Of a stretch of DNA of 5,448 nucleotides, positions 1 to 4,584 are shown in pieces; positions within the stretch are counted from its first letter, which is position 1; the number at the start of each line of letters is the position of its first letter. Under the pieces are notes generated by a model. It saw only the letters and a list, made by a program, of their open reading frames with translations. It was not told where the DNA came from and searched no databases. A program made the position numbers and the translations under genes. Location: positions 1 through 5,448 of the forward strand of contig CAMWQV010000184.1 in the NCBI GenBank assembly GCA_947176425.1, written 5' to 3'. The DNA comes from an uncultured Clostridia bacterium. GTDB taxonomy: Bacteria; Bacillota; Clostridia; Oscillospirales; Oscillospiraceae.

Positions 1-287
1 GGTTCCAGAAAGACGTGGGAATCGCGGCGCAGACGATTTTGCTGGCGGCCACTGCAATGGGACTGGGCGGATGTATGATCGGCAGTTTTGAGGCCGGAAA
101 AGTAAAAGAGGCGTTGGGACTGTCCGAAAATCTCGCGCCGCTGCTGGTTGTGGCTGTAGGGAAACCGGCGGAGGAGATCGTGCTCAAGGAAATCGAACCG
201 GACAAACCAACTCCCTATTACCGGGATGAAAATGACGTACATTATGTACCGAAACGCAAACTGAAAGATATTATTATTAATGATTAA
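1..287 (+). CDS. Nitroreductase family protein, C-terminal fragment
   Basis: Partial gene whose 5' end lies outside the window. The open frame runs in from the left edge (first full codon at 3, reading FQKDVGIAAQ), so the GTG at 15 is an internal valine and not a start. Nitroreductases are FMN-dependent NAD(P)H oxidoreductases, usually cytoplasmic dimers acting on nitroaromatics, quinones or flavins. The family is recognised from the helix AAQTILLAATAMGLGGCMIG (residues about 8-27 of the fragment). This is followed by a stretch of the form ALGL-PLLVVAVGKPAE, where GLGG is the flavin-phosphate-side loop and GKPAE follows the last core strand. The tail YYRDE-VHYVPKRKL is typical of clostridial members. 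About 94 residues remain, roughly the last half of a normal 170-200-residue protein. The substrate cannot be told. It ends at TAA 285-287 and a hairpin follows 11 nt later. Confidence 0.9.
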   Translation, partial: FQKDVGIAAQTILLAATAMGLGGCMIGSFEAGKVKEALGLSENLAPLLVVAVGKPAEEIVLKEIEPDKPTPYYRDENDVHYVPKRKLKDIIIND

Positions 288-298
288 TCCGTGAAAAT

Positions 299-347
299 AT
301 CCCCTGCCCTTCCATAAAAGAAAGGGCAGGGGATTCTGCGGTTTTTT
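299..347. terminator. Bidirectional hairpin terminator between convergent genes
   Basis: A perfect 13-bp stem (299-311 with 322-334, ATCCCCTGCCCTT and its complement) encloses a 10-nt loop. On the plus strand a run of six T (342-347) follows, but only after a 7-nt gap. On the minus strand the stem is followed by A then four T. It lies between the stop codons of the nitroreductase and the convergent small gene, so it can serve both. Neither T-tract sits directly on the stem, so its efficiency is uncertain. Confidence 0.75.
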
Positions 348-538
348 CAGCCGTCATCTTCAGCATCCACATAGATGTCCTCGGCCTTCTGAAGCCCGGC
401 CTGGAGCATTAAGAGTACCTCACGCGTGCGATTCCAGTCGTATATCTCCGGAATTACCATTTCACGGCTGATATACGCAATCACATCCTCTGTACTGCTC
501 AAAAGCGACACGTACATTTTTTCAAATAACTCTGACAA
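347..538 (-). CDS. Small acidic hypothetical protein (63 aa), TTG start
   Basis: I do not recognise a function. The product starts MSELFEKMYVSLL and is acidic, ending DIYVDAEDDG. It has no membrane segment or cysteine, and residues about 35-58 (ending LLMLQAGLQKAEDIYVDAE) look like an amphipathic helix. It loosely resembles the short acidic helical proteins with a closing Q-AEE-Y pattern that are common in clostridial genomes, but this is from memory. The gene is supported mainly by its start: AAGGAGGA on the minus strand (547-554) lies 8 nt from TTG at 538. That is much better placed than for the internal ATG at residue 8. It converges on the nitroreductase and shares its terminator. No good promoter was found upstream on the minus strand. 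Confidence 0.68.
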   Translation of the reverse strand: MSELFEKMYVSLLSSTEDVIAYISREMVIPEIYDWNRTREVLLMLQAGLQKAEDIYVDAEDDG

Positions 539-546
539 GGGTCTAG

Positions 547-552
547 TCCTCC
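547..552 (-). promoter_or_regulatory. Ribosome binding site fixing a TTG start
   Basis: On the minus strand GGAGGA, preceded by AAAAA, is separated from TTG (538-536) by 8 nt. This spacing decides for the TTG over the ATG at 517, which has no such site near it. Confidence 0.75.
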
Positions 553-581
553 TTTTTGTTTTCTCAACAGTTCAGCCATCA

Positions 582-599
582 GGGGCGGTGTCCCGCCCC
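582..599. other. GC-rich hairpin upstream of the small gene
   Basis: GGGGCGG (582-588) pairs with CCGCCCC (593-599) around a 4-nt loop. A second small stem, CAGG/CCTG (602-605/610-613), lies beside it. On the minus strand both would lie in the untranslated leader of the 63-residue gene, 44-75 nt before its start. No T-run follows on either strand, so it is not a classical terminator. Its role is unknown. The rest of 560-714 shows no gene and no clear motif. Confidence 0.5.
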
Positions 600-714
600 G
601 TCAGGCATTCCTGCCGAGACAAACAAAAGCGGTGCAGGAGATAGCTATACCCATCCCACACCGCATATATACAAACGCAAAGCCCTAAATGAAAGCCCAA
701 TTCAAAAACAGATC

Positions 715-743
715 TTGAAAAGAGTAAAGAAATCCGTTATAAT
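715..743 (+). promoter_or_regulatory. Strong sigma-A promoter for the structured RNA
   Basis: TTGAAA (715-720) and a perfect TATAAT (738-743) are separated by exactly 17 nt. Transcription would begin near 750, which is where the closing stem of the folded RNA begins. This match in position supports an independent, well-expressed noncoding transcript. Confidence 0.85.
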
Positions 744-749
744 AGGGAC

Positions 750-871
750 TGGCGTAGCATATTGCTATTGTGTGGGAGGCGGGTGTTAACTTGAGTGGTC
801 CCGCATAGGGGCGTGGGGGAGGTAGGATTCCCTCGCGTCCTGCCATTATTTGTCTCGCCTATACTATACCA
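750..871 (+). ncRNA. Structured noncoding RNA, probable raiA motif
   Basis: No ORF here has a ribosome site or a protein-like sequence, but the DNA folds as an ordered RNA. A closing stem pairs 750-756 with 865-871, with one C-A mismatch. A second helix pairs 770-776 (GTGTGGG) with 858-864 (CCTATAC) using two G-U pairs. A small hairpin lies at 757-765, a 5-bp stem pairs GCGGG 779-783 with CCCGC 800-804, and a 12-bp hairpin pairs 809-820 with 829-840 around loop GGTAGGAT. Several pairs are G-U, as expected for selected RNA rather than DNA palindromes. The order of helices and stretches such as GTGTGGGAGGCGGGTGTTAA and GGGGGAGGTAGGATTCCC fit my recollection of the raiA RNA, a large structured RNA of Firmicutes and Actinobacteria often found near raiA genes. 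No raiA gene is visible here, and the name is from memory, not from a search. No GC-rich terminator follows. The transcript may end in the T-rich stretch 892-911. Confidence 0.65.
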
Positions 872-909
872 TACTCTCAAAAAATTTACAAGTTCTTTTT
901 CATCTTTTT

Positions 910-935
910 TTGACAACAATATTTATTTATATAAT
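910..935 (+). promoter_or_regulatory. Possible promoter with perfect hexamers but 14-nt spacer
   Basis: TTGACA (910-915) and TATAAT (930-935) are both perfect sigma-A hexamers in an A+T-rich stretch, but only 14 nt apart, against 16-18 normally. If used, transcription would begin near 942, inside the first arm of the hairpin that follows, and run into the sigma factor gene. It may be a deliberately weak or activator-dependent promoter, or the hexamers may be chance in AT-rich DNA. Confidence 0.4.
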
Positions 936-938
936 GAA

Positions 939-974
939 CTGACAGCCGGAGTATCTGCACGCTCCGGCTGTCAG
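939..974 (+). other. Perfect 13-bp hairpin in the leader of the ECF operon
   Basis: CTGACAGCCGGAG (939-951) pairs without mismatch with CTCCGGCTGTCAG (962-974) around a 10-nt loop. The next T-run (991-995) is too distant for a standard terminator. A smaller stem, CAGGAA/TTCCTG (980-985/994-999), follows and does end in T-rich sequence on its 3' side. The pair could act as an attenuator that separates the upstream RNA transcript from the sigma operon, as a 5'-stabilising hairpin, or as a protein-binding palindrome. Confidence 0.6.
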
Positions 975-1002
975 CCGTTCAGGAAGAAAATTTTTCCTGC
1001 CG

Positions 1003-1031
1003 TGCAACATTTTGCGCCCTTGCATCGTATC
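1003..1031 (+). promoter_or_regulatory. ECF-type promoter, probably autoregulatory
   Basis: TGCAAC (1003-1008), followed by ATTTT, then CGTATC (1026-1031) after a 17-nt spacer, resembles the Firmicute ECF pattern of TGAAAC, T-rich stretch and CGTA, as known for SigW-like factors. It lies 24 nt before the sigma gene start, so a transcript would begin just ahead of the ribosome site. ECF genes commonly activate their own promoter; that this one does is inferred. Confidence 0.5.
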
Positions 1032-1038
1032 TATCTTG

Positions 1039-1045
1039 AAAGGGG
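1039..1045 (+). promoter_or_regulatory. Ribosome binding site selecting the GTG start at 1056
   Basis: AAAGGGG lies 10 nt before GTG 1056 but only 1 nt before the in-frame GTG at 1047. The later GTG is therefore the better start, and it gives an ordinary ECF N-terminus (MASYSDEE). Confidence 0.7.
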
Positions 1046-1055
1046 TGTGAGTGCT

Positions 1056-1523
1056 GTGGCGTCGTATTCCGACGAAGAAATCACCGCAATCTATAACCGC
1101 CATGTGAATACGGTCTATCGCATCTGCTTCTCTTTTATGAAAAACGCGTCAGAGACAGAAGATATGGTACAGGAGACGTTTCTGAAGCTGCTTTCCAGCG
1201 GGAAGAAATTCCAATCCGCAGACCACGAAAAAGCGTGGCTGATTGTGACCGCTTCCAATGCCTGCAAGGACGCGCTGAAACACTGGTGGCGGAAAAACGA
1301 GACGCTGGAAACCTGTGAGGACCTTTCCCTTGACGCTCCCTTTGAGGTGGACGGCATTCTCAGCGCGGTCATGGACCTGCCGCCGGACTATAAGACCGTA
1401 ATCTATCTGTACTGCTATGAGGGCTACCGGACTCCGGAGATCGCGAAGATGCTTCACTGTCCGCAGTCTACGGTGCGCAGCCGTTTGGCACGCGCCAGAA
1501 AACTGCTGGAAAAAAGCGTTTAG
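1056..1523 (+). CDS. RNA polymerase sigma factor, ECF subfamily
   Basis: A 155-residue group IV sigma factor, which directs RNA polymerase to a small regulon, often for envelope stress. It has only the two domains of the family. Region 2 (about 11-80) includes ETEDMVQETFLKLL, the conserved core-binding and -10-recognition helix, and AWLIVTASNACKD before WWRK. Region 4 (about 108-151) runs LPPDYKTVIYLYCYEGYRTPEIAKML and then a helix-turn-helix with STVRSRLARARKLL as the -35-recognition helix. Length is normal for the family. The frame is open back to 795, but the upstream part crosses promoters and hairpins and has no sigma homology; AAAGGGG points to GTG 1056. Its stop overlaps the ribosome site of the next gene, so it is translated in one operon with a probable membrane anti-sigma factor. 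The exact ECF group is not determined. Confidence 0.92.
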   Translation: MASYSDEEITAIYNRHVNTVYRICFSFMKNASETEDMVQETFLKLLSSGKKFQSADHEKAWLIVTASNACKDALKHWWRKNETLETCEDLSLDAPFEVDGILSAVMDLPPDYKTVIYLYCYEGYRTPEIAKMLHCPQSTVRSRLARARKLLEKSV

Positions 1524-1534
1524 GAGGTGCGGTT

Positions 1535-2488
1535 ATGACTGATAAGGACATCCATGACGCGTTTGAGCGTATGAAACCGGATAAGGCCGCACAGGAACGG
1601 ATGCTGCAAAATATCCTGCGGTCCGAAAAAAAGCCCGTGCGGGTCAAAAAACACTATATCCGGCGCACCCTGCTGTTGGCTGCCGCTATTGCCGCGGCAA
1701 TGTCCGTGATCGCTTCCGCCAACGGGTCGGATTTCTTCGGGCTGTGGAGCGTGGGGATTCGGAACAGGGAAATTTACTCCCCCGTTCTGACGGATGACGG
1801 CTATGTGCCCGGAGCGAGAATGGTAGATATGATCTCTTTGCAGGGATTTATCGGAAGTCCCGAATACCAGGCTTGTGTGGAATGGCAGGATTTTGAATAT
1901 GACTATTTGCAGGATTACGATTTCAATGACGACTATTGGGCGACGGCGGAATATGACGCTTATAGTTGTTATGACGAGGTCATGCGGGAAAAAATAGACG
2001 ATATCTGTGAGCGGTATGATCTGAAGCTGCTGGGACCGAGGATCTTCGACTATGACCCGAACAGTATCTTTTCCAGCGCCGGGGGCGGGAATGTACTCAA
2101 CGGCACTCTGAAAAATGGAGTAAGAGAAAACGAATTTTCCTGGGGATATATCTATCCCGGCGGGACGTTCGCATTTGAAGGCACCGTCTTCTGGGACGAT
2201 GGTTCTGTAACAAACTATCAATTTACAAGAAACGTCAAGGGGTATTTTAACACAGTTTCCCTGAATGTAGGCGACCTGGACGAATATGAGCAATGGGAAT
2301 ATACCACTGAAAACGGTGTAAAACTGCTGCTGGCCTTGGGGCCGTCCAAGGGGCTGATCTTCGCGGACAGAGAAAAATCTTTCGTCAACGTCAATATTTT
2401 AGGCGATATATGGGAAGACGGATTTTATCTGACAAAGGCGGATATAGAGGCGATTGCGGAAGGGTTCGACCTCTCCGCAATTCTATAA
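1535..2488 (+). CDS. Single-pass membrane protein, probable anti-sigma factor
   Basis: 317 residues. The N-terminal 40 are cytoplasmic, charged and helical (DIHDAFERMKPDKAAQERML). A basic stretch (VRVKKHYIRR) precedes one membrane segment at about 45-62 (LLLAAAIAAAMSVIA), and about 255 residues lie outside. This topology, 11 nt after an ECF gene with AGGAGG overlapping that gene's stop, is that of clostridial anti-sigma proteins: the N-terminus would bind the sigma factor and the outer part would sense a signal. No classical zinc anti-sigma motif (H-x3-C-x2-C) is seen. The outer part has an unusual run rich in Asp, Glu and Tyr at 117-148 (e.g. YDYLQDYDFNDDY) that could bind cations or cationic peptides, then a region around CYDEVMREKIDDICERY and a likely beta-rich end. 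Function is inferred from position and topology. It could instead be a membrane member of the regulon. Confidence 0.75.
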   Translation: MTDKDIHDAFERMKPDKAAQERMLQNILRSEKKPVRVKKHYIRRTLLLAAAIAAAMSVIASANGSDFFGLWSVGIRNREIYSPVLTDDGYVPGARMVDMISLQGFIGSPEYQACVEWQDFEYDYLQDYDFNDDYWATAEYDAYSCYDEVMREKIDDICERYDLKLLGPRIFDYDPNSIFSSAGGGNVLNGTLKNGVRENEFSWGYIYPGGTFAFEGTVFWDDGSVTNYQFTRNVKGYFNTVSLNVGDLDEYEQWEYTTENGVKLLLALGPSKGLIFADREKSFVNVNILGDIWEDGFYLTKADIEAIAEGFDLSAIL

Positions 2489-2516
2489 ATCATATGATAT
2501 TTTCAGGAGGTTCACA

Positions 2517-3350
2517 ATGAGAAAGAAAAAAATTATCTGCGGCGGTCTGGTGCTTGCATTAACGCTGCCGGTATTAGCATCCTGCGGCAAGCCGAAAGCA
2601 GATGCCTACTGGAAGGATTCCGACCGGCAGATTGCCGCTGCGGCGGACGAATCCGGACAGCCGGACGCTGTTATTGCCGCTCCGCTTCCGTCAGGGCAGG
2701 AACCGGTCATCAGTGCGGATGCGATGCTGGCCGCCTATACCCAAGTACTTGAGGACTTCTATTATAACCACAAAGATCATACCGGGCAAGATTTAGGGTA
2801 TTTTGAAAATGCCGGTGAGGACTGGAACCAGTTTGCGGTCTATGACGTGGATATGGACGGACAAAATGAATTGCTCGTCAGATACACTGCGTCTCAAATC
2901 AGCGCGGGGCAGCGGGAGTATGTGCTGAAATATGACGAGGCCAGCGGAACTATTACGGAGGAGTTAACGGAATTTCCGCCGGTAATATACTATGACAACG
3001 GCGTGATTGAGGCGGGCTGGTCCCACAACCATGGCCGGGCCGGAGACGCCCTCTGGCCTTATACGTTCTGGCGTTATGACCCGCAGACAGACACATATCA
3101 GGCGGGGCAAATGGCGGACGCCTGGGAGAAAGAGCTGGTAGAGTATAAATTTCCGGACAGCGCCGACAAAGACGGCGACGGTGTCGTTTACTATATCATA
3201 GAATACGGAAACCCCGTCGATTACAGCACAGACACGCCAATTGACAAAAGCGGCTATGACGAGTGGCGCGAGGGGATTCTGGGCGGCGCGGAAAAACTGG
3301 AAATTCCCTTTATGCCCCTGACTGAGACCAATATTAAAAACATACAGTAA
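2517..3350 (+). CDS. Secreted lipoprotein with two calcium-type Asp loops
   Basis: 277 residues. The signal peptide has MRKKK, a hydrophobic core (6-19) and lipobox LASC with the lipid-bearing Cys at 23, so the protein should be anchored to the outer face of the membrane. A low-complexity Ala/Gly/Pro linker (about 38-62) is followed by the mature domain. Two Asp-rich loops, DVDMDGQNELL (110-120) and DKDGDGVVY (217-225), have the DxDxDG form of calcium-binding EF-hand or FG-GAP-like loops. VYDVDMDGQNELLVRY resembles the DxDGDGxxEL signature of many clostridial lipoproteins. No enzyme motif is recognised. ATG 2517 has AGGAGG 6 nt upstream; the frame is open further back but overlaps the preceding gene and lacks the signal peptide there. 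It lies 28 nt after the anti-sigma-like gene with no terminator between. It may be a signal-sensing partner or target of the sigma factor; this is inferred. Confidence 0.82.
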   Translation: MRKKKIICGGLVLALTLPVLASCGKPKADAYWKDSDRQIAAAADESGQPDAVIAAPLPSGQEPVISADAMLAAYTQVLEDFYYNHKDHTGQDLGYFENAGEDWNQFAVYDVDMDGQNELLVRYTASQISAGQREYVLKYDEASGTITEELTEFPPVIYYDNGVIEAGWSHNHGRAGDALWPYTFWRYDPQTDTYQAGQMADAWEKELVEYKFPDSADKDGDGVVYYIIEYGNPVDYSTDTPIDKSGYDEWREGILGGAEKLEIPFMPLTETNIKNIQ

Positions 3351-3351
3351 A

Positions 3352-3390
3352 AAAAGCTTCCCCCTTCCGTTACTGGAAAGGGGAGCTTTT
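3352..3390. terminator. Bidirectional rho-independent terminator
   Basis: AAAAGCT (3352-3358), CCCC (3360-3363) and TTCC (3365-3368) pair with GGAA (3375-3378), GGGG (3380-3383) and AGCTTTT (3384-3390) around a 6-nt loop, with one bulge and one mismatch. Poly-T follows on both strands (TTTT 3387-3390 on plus; seven T opposite 3349-3355 on minus). It lies between the convergent lipoprotein and SPFH genes and ends both transcripts. Confidence 0.88.
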
Positions 3391-3397
3391 ATTACGG

Positions 3398-4288
3398 TCA
3401 GCGGTCCGACTCCATTAACGCTTTCGCGCTGCTGGCCAGACCTGCCAGGCCCTGAATCTCGCTGGGAATAATAATTTTTGTCGCCTTGCCGTCCGCCGCC
3501 GCCTGGAATGCCTCCAGCGCTTTCAGTTTCACGACCTGATCGTTTGGGTTGGCGTCATTCAGCAGCTTGATGGAATCCGCCAGTGCCTGCTGCACCTTCA
3601 AAATAGCCGCCGCACGGCCTTCCGCTTCCAGAATCGCCGCCTGCTTTGCCGCGTCCGCACGCAGAATCGCGGACTGCTTCTCGCCTTCTGCAACCAGAAT
3701 CTGGCTTTCCTTCTGGCCCTGCGCCTGCAAAATCGCTTCCCGGCGTTCGCGTTCGGCGCGCATCTGCTTCTCCATGGAATCCTGAATGTCACGGGGCGGA
3801 ATGATGTTTTTCAGCTCCACGCGGTTGACTTTAATGCCCCAGGGGTCCGTGGCTTCGTCCAGAATGGCGCGCATTTGGGTGTTGATATGGTCGCGGCTGG
3901 TTAGGGATTGGTCCAGCTCCAAATCGCCGATGATATTACGCAGAGTGGTAGCGGTCAGATTCTCAATCGCGCTCATGGGATGCTCCACGCCGTAGGTATA
4001 GAGCTTTGGATCGATAATCTGAAAATAAATAACCGTGTCAATCTGCATTGTAACATTGTCTTTGGTAATGACCGGCTGGGGCGCAAAATCAACGACCTGT
4101 TCTTTCAGGCTCACTTTTTTCGCAACCCGGTCCAGAATCGGGAGCTTGACGTGCATCCCCACGCCCCAAGTTGCACTGTATGCGCCGAGACGTTCCACTA
4201 CATAGGCCCGTGACTGCTGGACAACGTGGATATTTGTTACCAACAAAATCAGCAGAATCACTCCGATTGCAATCAGAATATATTGCAT
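3398..4288 (-). CDS. SPFH/band-7 (stomatin-like) membrane protein
   Basis: 296 residues from ATG 4288. A membrane anchor (about 3-19, ILIAIGVILLILLVTNI) is followed by the SPFH domain (about 21-180), with the stomatin landmarks AYVVERLGAY, VSLKEQVVDFAPQPVITKDN, AIENLTATTLRNIIGDLELD and WGIKVNRVELKNI-PP. A coiled coil (about 170-235) has repeated A-EG-K-SAIL-A units, and a C-terminal segment contains the family signature KATKIIIPSEIQGLAGL. Bacterial members (QmcA/YbbK-like, stomatin) form membrane-bound oligomeric cages or scaffold membrane microdomains and quality-control proteases. Length is normal. ATG 4294 (MKMQ) is possible, but AGGAGG at 4296-4301 would leave only 1 nt to it, against 7 nt to ATG 4288, which is therefore preferred. 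An NfeD-type partner, frequently adjacent, is not in this window. The gene appears to be a single transcription unit. Confidence 0.95.
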   Translation of the reverse strand: MQYILIAIGVILLILLVTNIHVVQQSRAYVVERLGAYSATWGVGMHVKLPILDRVAKKVSLKEQVVDFAPQPVITKDNVTMQIDTVIYFQIIDPKLYTYGVEHPMSAIENLTATTLRNIIGDLELDQSLTSRDHINTQMRAILDEATDPWGIKVNRVELKNIIPPRDIQDSMEKQMRAERERREAILQAQGQKESQILVAEGEKQSAILRADAAKQAAILEAEGRAAAILKVQQALADSIKLLNDANPNDQVVKLKALEAFQAAADGKATKIIIPSEIQGLAGLASSAKALMESDR

Positions 4289-4295
4289 TTTCATT

Positions 4296-4301
4296 CCTCC
4301 T
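4296..4301 (-). promoter_or_regulatory. Ribosome binding site deciding the SPFH start
   Basis: AGGAGG on the minus strand is 7 nt from ATG 4288 and 1 nt from ATG 4294. Spacing favours 4288. Confidence 0.7.
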
Positions 4302-4347
4302 TCTTTTCCGCGGACGGCGTGCGGCTGTCCGGTTTGACGGTATGGAT

Positions 4348-4376
4348 AGTATACCACAATCTTCGGTTGTTTTCCA
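4348..4376 (-). promoter_or_regulatory. Sigma-A promoter of the SPFH gene
   Basis: On the minus strand TGGAAA (4376-4371) and TATACT (4353-4348) are separated by 17 nt. Transcription would start near 4341, giving a leader of about 53 nt before ATG 4288. Confidence 0.65.
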
Positions 4377-4412
4377 CTGTTATTTTACGCTTTCCGGCGG
4401 CTGGCACAGGGT

Positions 4413-4443
4413 AAAACGGCAATACCGTCTGCCGATCGTTTTT
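4413..4443 (+). terminator. Weak terminator-like hairpin upstream of the SIR2 gene
   Basis: CGGCA (4417-4421) pairs with TGCCG (4430-4434) around an 8-nt loop. Alternatively, AAAACG (4413-4418) pairs with CGTTTT (4437-4442). Five T (4439-4443) follow. No plus-strand gene lies immediately upstream, so it may only shield the SIR2 gene from read-through, or be chance. Confidence 0.3.
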
Positions 4444-4489
4444 CGTGGCCTGAAGTGCTTTCCATTCAACAGAAATTTTCTACAGATAC

Positions 4490-4518
4490 TTGCATTCTGC
4501 CAGCAAACAGTATATACT
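4490..4518 (+). promoter_or_regulatory. Sigma-A promoter of the SIR2 gene
   Basis: TTGCAT (4490-4495) and TATACT (4513-4518) have a 17-nt spacer. Transcription would begin near 4525, leaving a leader of about 60 nt before ATG 4585. The -10 box is embedded in a perfect palindrome. Confidence 0.7.
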
Positions 4519-4521
4519 GTT
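4506..4521. promoter_or_regulatory. 16-bp palindromic operator candidate over the -10 box
   Basis: AACAGTATATACTGTT equals its own reverse complement. It covers the -10 hexamer (4513-4518) and the end of the spacer, so a dimeric repressor bound here would block polymerase. It is not the Firmicute LexA box (GAAC-N4-GTTC), and it has the half-sites of the E. coli box in inverse order (ACAG...CTGT). No regulator gene is in the window. Confidence 0.6.
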
Positions 4522-4584
4522 CTTATAAGATGCCCCACAGTAATACTTTCTTTTGCATTAAATATACAAGCGGAGAATATAAAA

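Noticed and set aside
426..789. Two overlapping plus-strand frames of 72 and 77 residues
   Set aside because: They overlap the better supported minus-strand small gene or promoter DNA and have no ribosome site or recognisable protein pattern.
790..845. T-box riboswitch suggested by GAGTGGTCCCGC followed by a stem
   Set aside because: The T-box core is closer to GGGTGGTACCGCG, no specifier stem is evident, and no aminoacyl-tRNA synthetase or amino-acid gene follows.
737..919. 60-residue frame on the minus strand
   Set aside because: Lies fully antisense to the folded RNA, has no ribosome site and a low-complexity, non-protein-like sequence.
795..1055. N-terminal extension of the sigma factor frame back to 795
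   Set aside because: It would add 87 residues unlike any sigma factor, crosses the ncRNA, the 13-bp hairpin and the ECF-type promoter, and has no ribosome site; GTG 1056 has one.
1520..2293. 257-residue frame on the minus strand
   Set aside because: Antisense to the anti-sigma-like gene; that gene has the ribosome site, the membrane segment and operon spacing, while this frame has none of these.
3549..4213. Plus-strand frames of 69-101 residues inside the SPFH gene
   Set aside because: Antisense shadows of a clearly coding, conserved gene; none has a ribosome site.
4506..4521. LexA/SOS box reading of the palindrome
   Set aside because: The half-sites are ACAG...CTGT, inverse to the E. coli CTGT...ACAG box, and the Firmicute GAAC-N4-GTTC core is absent.
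4171..4584. Extension of the SIR2 frame upstream of 4585
   Set aside because: It overlaps the SPFH gene on the other strand and passes through the SIR2 promoter and palindrome; SIR2-like sequence begins only after ATG 4585.
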